Assembly: GCA_900543365.1 (NCBI GenBank)
Contig: UQRG01000083.1
Coordinates: forward strand, 1 to 6,853
DNA length: 6,853 bases
Reading direction: 5' to 3'
Source of the DNA: an uncultured Eubacterium sp.
Lineage (GTDB): Bacteria > Bacillota > Clostridia > Lachnospirales > CAG-274
Under the pieces are notes generated by a model. The model did not search any database. It saw only the letters and a list, made by a program, of their open reading frames with translations, and was not told the origin of the DNA. Below are positions 1 through 6,275 of this stretch, one piece after another; the first letter of the stretch is position 1; each line of letters begins with the position of its first letter. The translations under genes were made by a program, and so were the position numbers.

Positions 1-359
1 AGAAATACAGGTGTTTCTACCTTTTTTAGTCTTTCTAGTATAGCCTTATCACTATCTTTTATTTTTTCATACGGTTCAATAAGATAAAGAACTATATCAA
101 CATCATTTAATGAAGTTTCGGCACTTTTAACCATATAGTCACCAAGTTTAGACTTTGACTTATGTATACCTGGAGTATCAACAAATATAACCTGCATAGT
201 GTCAGTAGTTAATATTGTCTGTATTTTATTTCTAGTTGTTTGTGGCTTTCTAGAGATAATGGAAATTTTTTCTCCAATTAATAAATTCATAAGTGTTGAT
301 TTGCCAACATTTGGTCTACCTATTAATGATACAAAACCTGAGTGAAATTTTTTGTTCAT
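1..359 (-). CDS. era: GTPase Era, N-terminal part (runs off the left edge)
   Basis: Era is an essential GTPase that binds 16S rRNA and helps mature the 30S ribosomal subunit. Only the first 119 codons are in the window, about 40% of a usual ~300-residue Era. Visible G-domain motifs are the Walker A loop GRPNVGKS at residues 14-21, the switch I segment KPQTTRNKI at 38-46 with the G2 threonine, and G3 DTPG at 61-64. The NKxD motif and the C-terminal KH domain lie beyond the edge. The ATG start is supported by AAAGG about 10 nt upstream and by the usual short N-terminus before the P-loop. It follows the uracil-DNA glycosylase gene by 7 nt and is the last visible gene of the minus-strand operon. 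The identification is firm; no frame break is seen. Confidence 0.95.
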   Translation of the reverse strand, partial: MNKKFHSGFVSLIGRPNVGKSTLMNLLIGEKISIISRKPQTTRNKIQTILTTDTMQVIFVDTPGIHKSKSKLGDYMVKSAETSLNDVDIVLYLIEPYEKIKDSDKAILERLKKVETPVF

Positions 360-366
360 ATTAATA

Positions 367-924
367 TTACCTTTCGTTTATTTCTTTTAATTTATCTCTT
401 ATCTGCTTAAAATCTTCCCAAGCAGCAGGCTTTTTACTTTCGTCTCTTAAAAGTGCTGATGGGTGAAATGTAGCAATAATGTCAATACCTTTTTTATTAT
501 ACCATTTACCTCTATCACGAGTAATTCTAAAATTTGGCTCAATAATTGCTTTGGCTGCTATTCTTCCAAGGCAAACTATTATTTCGGGTCTGATAAGTTT
601 AAACTGTTGCCTTAAATATTTAATACAGGCACTTTGTTCTTCTGGCAAAGGGTCTCTGTTTTGTGGTGGTCTGCATTTAACTATATTGGATATATATACT
701 TGATTTCTATTTAAGTTAATAGCAGCAAGCATTTTGTCAAGAAGTTGACCAGCAGCACCTACAAAGGGTTCTCCCTGCATATCCTCGTAATAGCCAGGAC
801 CTTCACCTACAAAAAGAATTTTGCTATGAGTATTACCTACACCAATTACTACATTATGTCTAGTTTTACACAAAGGACAATCTGTACAGTTATTGCACAA
901 ATAATTAAGCTCATCCCAAGTCAT
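367..924 (-). CDS. Family 4 (type IV) uracil-DNA glycosylase with 4Fe-4S cluster
   Basis: The product (185 aa) removes uracil from DNA as the first step of base excision repair. The four cysteines expected to hold the 4Fe-4S cluster of family 4 enzymes are visible: C16 and C19 (CPLC), C84 (in KCRPP) and C100, with the family's typical spacing. Motif A is GEGPG at residues 40-44, followed by the conserved GEPFVGAAGQLLD at 51-63. Motif B is HPS at 154-156. Length is normal for the family, usually about 180-230 aa. The ATG has a good SD (AAGGT, spacing 6). It lies 26 nt after cdd and 7 nt before era, so it is probably co-transcribed. Its place between cdd and era is not the usual one. Some annotations call this family 'phage SPO1 DNA polymerase-related protein', the same fold; the glycosylase assignment is the better one here. 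Confidence 0.93.
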   Translation of the reverse strand: MTWDELNYLCNNCTDCPLCKTRHNVVIGVGNTHSKILFVGEGPGYYEDMQGEPFVGAAGQLLDKMLAAINLNRNQVYISNIVKCRPPQNRDPLPEEQSACIKYLRQQFKLIRPEIIVCLGRIAAKAIIEPNFRITRDRGKWYNKKGIDIIATFHPSALLRDESKKPAAWEDFKQIRDKLKEINER

Positions 925-950
925 AAAATCACCTTGCTTTTAATTTAAAA

Positions 951-1346
951 TCAATCTTTCTTTAGTTCAAATTCAAATGCGTGAGGCAAAAGTTCAGAAA
1001 CCTTATATACTTTAACATCATTTTTATTGCCAATTATAATTTCGCCATCAGGCATAAATTCATTAATAACTTGTCTGCATATGCCACAGGGATAAGTAAA
1101 ATCTTCATTATCTGATGCAATTGCTATTTTAACAATGTTTGTTTTAGCTTCAGATACGGCCTTAAATACAGCAACTCTTTCTGCACAAATTGTTGCACCA
1201 TAAGATGAGTTTTCAATATTGTTACCTAAAAATACCATACCATCACTTGTTAAAACTGCTGCACCAACTTTAAAATTAGAGTAGGGAGCATAAGCAAATT
1301 CTTTAGCTTTAAGTGCCATTTCATATAACTTTTTATTTTCGTCCAT
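951..1346 (-). CDS. cdd: Cytidine deaminase
   Basis: This enzyme (131 aa) hydrolytically deaminates cytidine and deoxycytidine to uridine and deoxyuridine in pyrimidine salvage; short bacterial forms are cytosolic homotetramers. The zinc-site and catalytic motifs are intact: TICAERVAV at residues 52-60, with zinc ligand C54 and general acid/base E56, and PCGICRQ at 86-92, with zinc ligands C87 and C90. The nucleoside-binding NNIEN segment is at 42-46 and PYSNFKVGAA at 21-30. Length is typical of the tetrameric class. The ATG is preceded by AAGGAGA at a spacing of 4-5 nt, which overlaps the end of ybeY, and only one base separates the two genes, so translation is probably coupled. Its position near era is conserved in Firmicutes. 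Confidence 0.96.
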   Translation of the reverse strand: MDENKKLYEMALKAKEFAYAPYSNFKVGAAVLTSDGMVFLGNNIENSSYGATICAERVAVFKAVSEAKTNIVKIAIASDNEDFTYPCGICRQVINEFMPDGEIIIGNKNDVKVYKVSELLPHAFEFELKKD

Positions 1347-1347
1347 A

Positions 1348-1800
1348 TTATCTCCTTAAATTAAGGTTGTTAAGTATTTCTTCCTGTTTTTTAAACATAA
1401 CCTTTTCTTCATTTTCAACCATATGGTCATAACCGAGTAAGTGGAGCATACTGTGAGCTGTTAAAAAACCAACTTCTCTATCAATTGAATGACCGTATTC
1501 ATTGGCTTGTTCTATAGCTCGTTCAATACTTATTATAATATCACCTAAATAAATTTTAGAACCATCTGTAGGTAAAGACTCTTTTTTAAAGTCAATGAGA
1601 GGAAAGGAAAGAACATCTGTTGCCCTGTCAATTCCTCTATGCTTTAGATTGATTTGGTGTATATCTTCATTATCGACTATTGTTACACTAACTTCACAGT
1701 TATCAGATATATTTTCGTATTTTAAACTTTCTGAAATTACTTTTTCAATAAGTTCTTTGTTTACTTCAATATTTGTGTTATTTTCAAATAAAATATCCAT
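1348..1800 (-). CDS. ybeY: Endoribonuclease YbeY (rRNA maturation factor)
   Basis: YbeY is a zinc-dependent single-strand endoribonuclease needed for 16S rRNA 3'-end processing and late ribosome quality control. The metal-binding HxxxHxxxxxH signature is complete, with H116, H120 and H126 in TAHSMLHLLGYDH. The conserved DRATDVLSFP segment, including R59, is at residues 58-67. The start chosen is the ATG at 1798-1800, giving 150 aa. It has AAGGA 7 nt upstream and begins with the family-like MDILFENN. A frame-open extension to 1842 would add a charged 14-residue leader, lack an SD and overlap phoH by 41 nt. With the chosen start, one base separates it from the phoH stop and one base from cdd. 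The usual yqfF and dgkA neighbours are missing on either side. Confidence 0.95.
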   Translation of the reverse strand: MDILFENNTNIEVNKELIEKVISESLKYENISDNCEVSVTIVDNEDIHQINLKHRGIDRATDVLSFPLIDFKKESLPTDGSKIYLGDIIISIERAIEQANEYGHSIDREVGFLTAHSMLHLLGYDHMVENEEKVMFKKQEEILNNLNLRR

Positions 1801-1801
1801 T

Positions 1802-2770
1802 TTATTTTCCTTCTTCCTTTGTTCTCTTTTCAAATTCTTCATAGGCTGAAATTATTTTTTGTACCAAAGGATGACGCACAACATCTTTGTTAGTTAAATT
1901 GCATATTTTAATGCCTTCAATATTTTCAAGTATTTTAATAGACTCAATAAGACCGGATTTTTTACCACGAGGTAAGTCAATTTGAGTTACATCACCAGTA
2001 ATAACAGCTTTTGAACTATAGCCAAGTCTTGTTAAGAACATTTTCATTTGTTCTGGTGTGGTGTTTTGTGCTTCATCTAATACAATAAAAGAATTATCCA
2101 ATGTTCTTCCTCTCATATATGCAAGAGGGGCAACTTCAATAGCTCCTTTTTCCATATTTTTAAGGAAACTATCAGCACCCATTATTTCGTACAAAGCATC
2201 ATAGAGGGGTCTTAAATAAGGGTCAACTTTATCTTGTAAGTCTCCAGGTAGGAAACCAAGATTTTCCCCGGCTTCAATAGCAGGACGAGTTAATATAATC
2301 CTATTAACTTCACCATTTTTAAAAGCTGTAATAGCCATAGCCATAGCTAAATAAGTTTTACCAGTACCAGCAGGACCTACACCAAAAACTACAGTATTGT
2401 TTCTTATAGAGTCAACATAGTATTTTTGACCTAGGGTTTTAGGTTTTAATGCTCTGCCATTAATAGTCATACAGATTACATCATTTTTTAGTTTATCCAA
2501 TTCATCAGTATGATTGTTGTTGACTTCTGTTATTGTATAGTTAATTTTTTGGTCGTCAATTTCTTCTCCAGATTCAATGAGTTTTATTAATGAATTAATT
2601 ACATTAATGGCTTTTTCAATATCCTTGCTTTCTCCAATAACATCAATATCATCACCTCTATTAATAATAGTAACATTGTATTCATTTTCAATTTTCTTAA
2701 TGTTAGAATCAAAGCTACCAAAAAGGGCTGATATGATATTAGCTGATATTTGAATTTTCTTTTGTTCCAT
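1802..2770 (-). CDS. PhoH-family ATPase (PhoH/PhoL)
   Basis: This is a PhoH-like P-loop NTPase of 322 aa. The family is predicted to act on RNA and is regularly encoded next to ybeY, but its exact substrate is not established. An N-terminal KH-like region spans about residues 8-66. The ATPase core has Walker A GPAGTGKT at 132-139, Walker B FIVLDEAQN at 228-236, ITGD at 257-260 in the sensor I position, and DVVRHPLV at 296-303, where the arginine probably serves as the arginine finger. Length is normal. The ATG is preceded by AGGAGG at a spacing of 11 nt, and the gene starts inside the last 32 nt of yqfD, so it is likely coupled to it. Bacillus literature uses phoH and E. coli uses phoH and ybeZ (phoL), so I give no symbol. 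Confidence 0.94.
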   Translation of the reverse strand: MEQKKIQISANIISALFGSFDSNIKKIENEYNVTIINRGDDIDVIGESKDIEKAINVINSLIKLIESGEEIDDQKINYTITEVNNNHTDELDKLKNDVICMTINGRALKPKTLGQKYYVDSIRNNTVVFGVGPAGTGKTYLAMAMAITAFKNGEVNRIILTRPAIEAGENLGFLPGDLQDKVDPYLRPLYDALYEIMGADSFLKNMEKGAIEVAPLAYMRGRTLDNSFIVLDEAQNTTPEQMKMFLTRLGYSSKAVITGDVTQIDLPRGKKSGLIESIKILENIEGIKICNLTNKDVVRHPLVQKIISAYEEFEKRTKEEGK

Positions 2771-3983
2771 CTAATGTATTTCCTCCTATTTCTTCATATA
2801 ACATTTCCTTGCCAACATTTTCGTTTGATACAATTTCTGATGATACTTGCAAACAATCTTTACTTTGATTATATTTGGTATTAACTGAAATAATATCAGA
2901 ATCAATGCTGTAATTTCTTATAATATAATTTACAATTTCTGTGTTAGCGATTTTTTTTGTTGATGCTAAATCTCTTTTTACAGTATTCATACTATATTCC
3001 CTATACTCTGTTTTGTAAATATAAATAGGTAAAGGGCAACTTTCGCCAATATTTAATTGAATTGTTTTGCTTAAGTTATCACATTGGCTAAATGGAATAT
3101 TATTGTTATTATGACTTATTTTTTTGTTAAATATTTTAAAGGAATATTTTGTTTTAATATTGCCTGTATACTTTTTTTCTTTAGTATTAAAAGGAACAGT
3201 AAAAGCATAATTTCGTTTAATAATACCTCTTACTGTACCATTAGCATTGACTATATCATTTACTGGATTTTCTTCATTCCCACTCGGAACTAATTGAGCA
3301 GAAATCAACACATCACCTGCTTTAACAATATCATTTTTCTTTACTTGTGGTGTACCTTTAGTAGTGACTATTGATGCAATTTGACAATCAGCTGATGCAA
3401 TAATATTTGTTGGTTCTGTTTTAACTGTTGCAATAGTGTAAGGCTTTTCTTCAGATAATTTAATATGTACAGATGTACCTTTTAAGCTAATATTTATCCA
3501 AGAAATTGTTTTATATTTTAATTTAATATTTTCTGCAATTTTTTTGCAGTCCACATTATTTTTGTTACAGCCTATATATAGTCCATCGGTATAACAACTA
3601 GATAATATTGCAGATTTACTTATATCAGTATTTCCGTAGATGTCTATTATCCATATTCTTTGAGTAAAAAAATAAATAAGAAGTAGTGCAATTAATATTC
3701 CTATTAGGTATAAAAAATTACATTTAAAAAACAATATAAATTTAAATAATCCATTTTTATTTAATATTTTTATTTTACATCTATATTTTTTTGTTAGCCT
3801 TAAAAAAGCTTTAAAGTCTTTAGGGCATATAGTTAGCTTTGCAGTATTATTTAATTTTTCAATATTATAAATGTTTATATTTAATTGAACAGCTTTATTA
3901 ATTAGCTTTTCTATATTATACCCTGTAATAGAAATTATAACATAACCTTGAACAAATTTCCATAGTTTGCTAATATAAATCAC
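2739..3983 (-). CDS. yqfD: Sporulation protein YqfD
   Basis: The product (414 aa) matches the YqfD family, a membrane protein of endospore formers tied to sporulation; its biochemical role is not known. The cytoplasmic N-terminus (about 1-78) contains the GYNIEKLINKA segment seen at this place in the family. One hydrophobic stretch at about 81-108 is a membrane segment. After it comes a beta-rich extracytoplasmic region (IIDIYGNTDIS at 112-122), then EEKP at 178-181 and the diagnostic PTNIIASADCQIASIVTTKGTPQVKKNDIVKAGDVLIS region at 191-228. The start codon is GTG, overlapping the yqfC stop as GTGA. The only SD-like bases (GGAG) touch the start codon, so initiation probably depends on translational coupling with yqfC. 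The gene overlaps phoH by 32 nt. Confidence 0.92.
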   Translation of the reverse strand: MIYISKLWKFVQGYVIISITGYNIEKLINKAVQLNINIYNIEKLNNTAKLTICPKDFKAFLRLTKKYRCKIKILNKNGLFKFILFFKCNFLYLIGILIALLLIYFFTQRIWIIDIYGNTDISKSAILSSCYTDGLYIGCNKNNVDCKKIAENIKLKYKTISWINISLKGTSVHIKLSEEKPYTIATVKTEPTNIIASADCQIASIVTTKGTPQVKKNDIVKAGDVLISAQLVPSGNEENPVNDIVNANGTVRGIIKRNYAFTVPFNTKEKKYTGNIKTKYSFKIFNKKISHNNNNIPFSQCDNLSKTIQLNIGESCPLPIYIYKTEYREYSMNTVKRDLASTKKIANTEIVNYIIRNYSIDSDIISVNTKYNQSKDCLQVSSEIVSNENVGKEMLYEEIGGNTLDGTKENSNIS

Positions 3984-4255
3984 TCCAAATTTTTTTCAAA
4001 TCTAAAGGAATTAAAAATACCTGTTAAAAAAATAAAATCTTTGTTAATTTCAGATATAGAAATTTTTTCTCCTTGAATTATAATGAAACCGGCATTTAAT
4101 TTTATTACAATTTCTTCTGATGTTAATATTTTAATTCCTTTGTGATTTTCGATATAAATTGAGTTATTTCCTGTTATTTCTAATTTAGGTATTGAAGATA
4201 TAACCTCTGTGGGAAACTTTGTACCTTTTGAAATTATTTCTGCAACCTTTTTCAT
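3980..4255 (-). CDS. yqfC: Sporulation protein YqfC
   Basis: This small protein (91 aa) is of the YqfC/YabP type, found in endospore formers. The hallmark SIYIENHKGI lies at residues 32-41, preceded by LPRI-like IPKLEITG (22-29) and followed by beta-strand-like repeats ending in FLTGIF (76-81). YabP/YqfC proteins are sporulation-linked without a known activity. The ATG at 4253-4255 is preferred because GAGGT at 4265-4269 lies 9 nt upstream. An in-frame GTG at 4262-4264 would add three residues, but it directly abuts that SD. This is the first gene of the minus-strand operon, and its stop codon overlaps the yqfD start by 4 nt. Confidence 0.9.
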   Translation of the reverse strand: MKKVAEIISKGTKFPTEVISSIPKLEITGNNSIYIENHKGIKILTSEEIVIKLNAGFIIIQGEKISISEINKDFIFLTGIFNSFRFEKNLE

Positions 4256-4264
4256 AATTCCCAC

Positions 4265-4269
4265 ACCTC
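4265..4269 (-). promoter_or_regulatory. Ribosome binding site deciding the yqfC start
   Basis: Reading the minus strand, GAGGT is followed by nine bases and the ATG at 4255. The in-frame GTG at 4264 touches the SD and so cannot use it. This favours the 91-residue form of YqfC over a 94-residue form. Confidence 0.7.
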
Positions 4270-4281
4270 ACCTTTATAAAA

Positions 4282-4310
4282 TATATATGCAGTTTATTTG
4301 TAAATATGAT
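4282..4310 (-). promoter_or_regulatory. Candidate sigma-E-type promoter for the yqfC operon
   Basis: On the minus strand, ATCATATT (4310-4303) is followed 13 nt later by CATATATA (4289-4282). Sporulation sigma-E promoters have a -35 near GTCATATT and a -10 near CATACAnT with 13-15 nt between, so both boxes and the spacing fit; the -10 has two mismatches. Transcription would start near 4275, giving a leader of about 20 nt before the ATG. Known sigma-E control of yqfD in Bacillus makes this reasonable. The AT-richness means a chance match is possible. A vegetative alternative, TTTACA (4304-4299), has no well-spaced -10. Confidence 0.4.
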
Positions 4311-4323
4311 ATTAAGTAAAATA

Positions 4324-4352
4324 TTGTATTTTTTGTTATTTTGTTTTATAAT
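4324..4352 (+). promoter_or_regulatory. Sigma-A promoter of the histidine kinase gene
   Basis: TTGTAT at 4324-4329 (4 of 6 to TTGACA) is separated by exactly 17 nt from a perfect TATAAT at 4347-4352. The expected start is near 4359, leaving a leader of roughly 15-20 nt that holds the SD AAGGAGG. It lies back to back with the minus-strand operon promoter inside a gap of about 100 bp. Confidence 0.65.
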
Positions 4353-4364
4353 CTAATTAATAGG

Positions 4365-4371
4365 AAGGAGG
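4365..4371 (+). promoter_or_regulatory. Strong ribosome binding site with ambiguous start for the kinase
   Basis: AAGGAGG at 4365-4371 is a near-perfect SD. Spacing is 1 nt to GTG 4373 (kinase frame), 5 nt to ATG 4377 (wrong frame, ATG-TTT-TGA) and 10 nt to TTG 4382 (kinase frame). TTG 4382 is therefore the best in-frame start, and its bases overlap the TGA at 4383-4385. Confidence 0.7.
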
Positions 4372-4381
4372 AGTGTATGTT

Positions 4382-5803
4382 TTGATAAGAACTACATTTG
4401 GAAAAACATTTACATATTATATTGTTGTTTTATTGATAGCATCTTTTTTACTTAGTTTAGGTTTTACAGAAATATTTAGAGGATATTTTTATAATGACCA
4501 GCGAGATAATTTATTAAATCAAGCAATTAAAATATCGGATATATACATTCAAAGTAGTAAAGGTGAAAATTTTGATGAAAGTTATTTTATTAATGAAATA
4601 AATAATGCTGATAAATATATGGATTATAGTTTTTTACTCCTTGATACAGATTTAAATGTAATAACTAATTCTAAAGATATTCTAACCTTAGAACCAGGGG
4701 ATACTATAAATAAATTTTTTGGTTACAATGATGTAATGTTAGGTAAGTTTGAGTGGTTACAAGGAGATTTGGATGATATATATGAACAAACCAGATACAT
4801 TTTATGTTATCCCGTAAAGTTAAATAATAAAGTAGATGCAATAGTTATTATAAGTATTCCTTTAAGTGAATTTAGTAGTTATATTAACAGAGTATATATA
4901 ATTGTTATTTCTTTCTTTATTTTAGCAATTATATTGGGATTTTTTACAATCCATTGGGCTACAAATGAATTTGTTATACCTGTTAGGCGACTTAGTAATG
5001 TAGCAAAATATATTTCTAAAGGTAATTTTGATAAAAAAATGGAAGTTACTGAGGATATGAATGATGAAATTAAGGAACTCTGCTCAAGTTTTAATAGTAT
5101 GGCAGAAAGTCTTGATGGACTTGAAAAAAGAAGAAGGGAAATAATTTCAAATATTTCTCACGATTTAAGGTCACCAATTACATCAATTAGGGGGTTTTTA
5201 CAAGCAATGCTTGATGGAACTATACCTGAGAAAAAACATCAACATTATATGGAGATTATATTTAATGAAACTTCCAGATTAAACAAGTTGTCTAATAGCA
5301 TACTTGACTTAAACAAACTTGATGATTCTTCCAATGCTTTAAATTTAAGCAATTTTGATATAAATAAAGTCATTGATGAAACAATAAAACTTATGAGAGG
5401 AAAAGCAGATATAAAGAAAATTAATCTTAAACATAATTTTAGCCAAGATAAGTTAATGGTTAATGCTGATTTAGATAAAATTAGAAGAGTTGTAATAAAT
5501 TTAGTTGATAATGGTATTAAGTTTACAAACGAAGGAAGTGTTACGATAGCATCTAAAATTGAAAATGAAAGAGCTGTTATTTCTGTATCTGATACAGGCA
5601 TCGGTTTGTCAGAAGAAGAACAAAGCAGAGTTTTTGAAAGACTTTACAAAGCTGATGAGTCCAGAGGTATGGATAAAACGGGAAGTGGCTTAGGTTTGGC
5701 TATTGTTAAAGAATTTGTAAAAGCACATAATCAAAATGTTGAGCTTAAAAGCCAAGTTGGTAAAGGTAGTTGTTTTACTTTTACACTGGAATTAGCAAAA
5801 TAA
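4382..5803 (+). CDS. Membrane sensor histidine kinase (HAMP, HisKA, HATPase)
   Basis: This is a two-component sensor kinase of 473 aa when started at TTG 4382 (476 aa from GTG 4373). Membrane segment 1 is at about residues 9-30. An extracytoplasmic sensor region of about 135 residues follows, probably a PAS/Cache-like fold (FLLLDTDLNVITNS), and membrane segment 2 is at 171-192. Next come a HAMP linker (about 193-246, VIPVRRLSNVAKYISKGNFD) and the H-box ISHDLRSP with phospho-acceptor H260. The ATP-binding domain has an N-box (NLVDNGIKF, about 374-382), G1 DTGIGLS (404-410) and G2 GSGLGLAIV (434-442). All catalytic motifs look intact. The signal it senses cannot be read from the sequence. It is divergent from the yqfC operon, and no response regulator gene adjoins it on either side, so it looks like an orphan kinase or one separated from its partner. 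Confidence 0.93.
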   Translation: MIRTTFGKTFTYYIVVLLIASFLLSLGFTEIFRGYFYNDQRDNLLNQAIKISDIYIQSSKGENFDESYFINEINNADKYMDYSFLLLDTDLNVITNSKDILTLEPGDTINKFFGYNDVMLGKFEWLQGDLDDIYEQTRYILCYPVKLNNKVDAIVIISIPLSEFSSYINRVYIIVISFFILAIILGFFTIHWATNEFVIPVRRLSNVAKYISKGNFDKKMEVTEDMNDEIKELCSSFNSMAESLDGLEKRRREIISNISHDLRSPITSIRGFLQAMLDGTIPEKKHQHYMEIIFNETSRLNKLSNSILDLNKLDDSSNALNLSNFDINKVIDETIKLMRGKADIKKINLKHNFSQDKLMVNADLDKIRRVVINLVDNGIKFTNEGSVTIASKIENERAVISVSDTGIGLSEEEQSRVFERLYKADESRGMDKTGSGLGLAIVKEFVKAHNQNVELKSQVGKGSCFTFTLELAK

Positions 5804-5809
5804 AGTATA

Positions 5810-5837
5810 TTGTAAAGCTTAAATTATTATCTATACT
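5810..5837 (+). promoter_or_regulatory. Candidate sigma-A promoter for the HTH regulator
   Basis: TTGTAA (5810-5815) and TATACT (5832-5837) are separated by 16 nt. The match is 4 of 6 and 5 of 6 to the consensus boxes. The predicted start near 5844 precedes the SD GAAGG (5861-5865). No terminator is seen after the kinase gene, so read-through from upstream is also possible. Confidence 0.4.
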
Positions 5838-5872
5838 ATTAGTTATGAAAGTAAACTAAAGAAGGTTATGAG

Positions 5873-6207
5873 ATGCAACTTGATACAATCGGCAAAAATA
5901 TAAGAAAGTACCGGCTTATGAAAAGGTATCGACATGAGGATTTAGCAGAAAAAACAGGATTATCCGCTAATTATATCAGAATGATCCAGCGTGGAAAAAA
6001 GTCCCGTCACTTGAAACCTTTATCAATATACTGAATGCTTTGGATGTTTCAGCAGATATGGTTCTTGCTGATGTATTGCAAACAGGATATATCGTGAAGA
6101 ACTCCATTTTGAATGAGAAAATGTCCAAGTTTGCTCTTGAAGATAGAAATAAGATTTATGAGGTTATAGATACTCTATTAAAACATTTAAAACAGATTAC
6201 ACCGTAA
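5873..6207 (+). pseudogene. XRE-family HTH regulator, interrupted by a -1 frame change
   Basis: ATG 5873 (SD GAAGG, 7 nt upstream) opens a helix-turn-helix protein: IGKNIRKYRLMKRYRHEDLA, then KTGLSANYIRMIQRGKK. This is the classic XRE/HTH_3 domain at residues 6-43, typical of repressors on mobile elements. The frame stops at TGA 6032-6034 after 53 residues. If the reading frame steps back one base at the A-run 5995-6000, it continues as VPSLETFINILNALDVSADMV and so on, ending at TAA 6205-6207 and giving 111 residues in all, a normal length for such regulators. The first 43 codons include nearly the whole DNA-binding domain. Where relatives usually read ERG after the recognition helix, this one has QRG. 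Codon use (CGG, CGA, CGT, CCG, TCC, ATC) is less AT-biased than in the kinase next door, suggesting acquired DNA. It may be a true pseudogene, a homopolymer sequencing error, or a gene using -1 frameshifting at A_AAA_AAG. Confidence 0.8.
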
Positions 6208-6212
6208 ATTAC

Positions 6213-6245
6213 GAAAGTTCGCATTAAAAGCGGACTTTCTTTTTT
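6213..6245 (+). terminator. Rho-independent terminator after the HTH regulator
   Basis: A 10-bp stem (6213-6222 with 6230-6239, GAAAGTTCGC against GCGGACTTTC, one G-U pair) encloses a 7-nt loop and is followed by six T residues (6240-6245). It starts 5 nt after the regulator's full-length stop codon, so it closes that transcription unit. It would also shield the adjoining insertion element from upstream transcription. Confidence 0.88.
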
Positions 6246-6258
6246 GTATAAAGAAAAC

Positions 6259-6275
6259 CCACGGATAGTCCGGGG
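6259..6275 (+). repeat. Imperfect subterminal hairpin at the IS left end
   Basis: CC-A-CGGA, loop TAG, TCCG-G-GG folds into a six-pair stem with one A/G mismatch (6259-6265 with 6269-6275). IS200/IS605 transposases recognise such imperfect hairpins near each end as single-stranded DNA, so this is the likely left-end recognition structure. A second small inverted repeat (AGTTT/AAACT, 6276-6280 and 6285-6289) follows at once. Confidence 0.55.

Noticed and set aside
479..948. Two plus-strand open frames over the glycosylase gene.
   Set aside because: They are opposite to a gene with complete family motifs and have no recognisable domains or start signals.
1801..1842. A longer ybeY start giving a 164-residue protein.
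   Set aside because: It adds a charged leader absent from the family, overlaps phoH by 41 nt and lacks an SD, while ATG 1800 has a good one.
5245..5601. A 118-residue minus-strand open frame within the kinase gene.
   Set aside because: It is antisense to the HisKA/HATPase coding region, whose motifs are intact; there is no independent support.
5804..5837. AGTATA and TATACT as a terminator hairpin after the kinase.
   Set aside because: The stem is only six A/T-rich pairs around a 22-nt loop with no T-run. The second arm is better explained as a promoter -10 box.
6250..6253. AAAG as the guide tetranucleotide of the IS left end, as in IS608.
   Set aside because: The cleavage site is unknown, and a four-base match in AT-rich DNA carries no weight.
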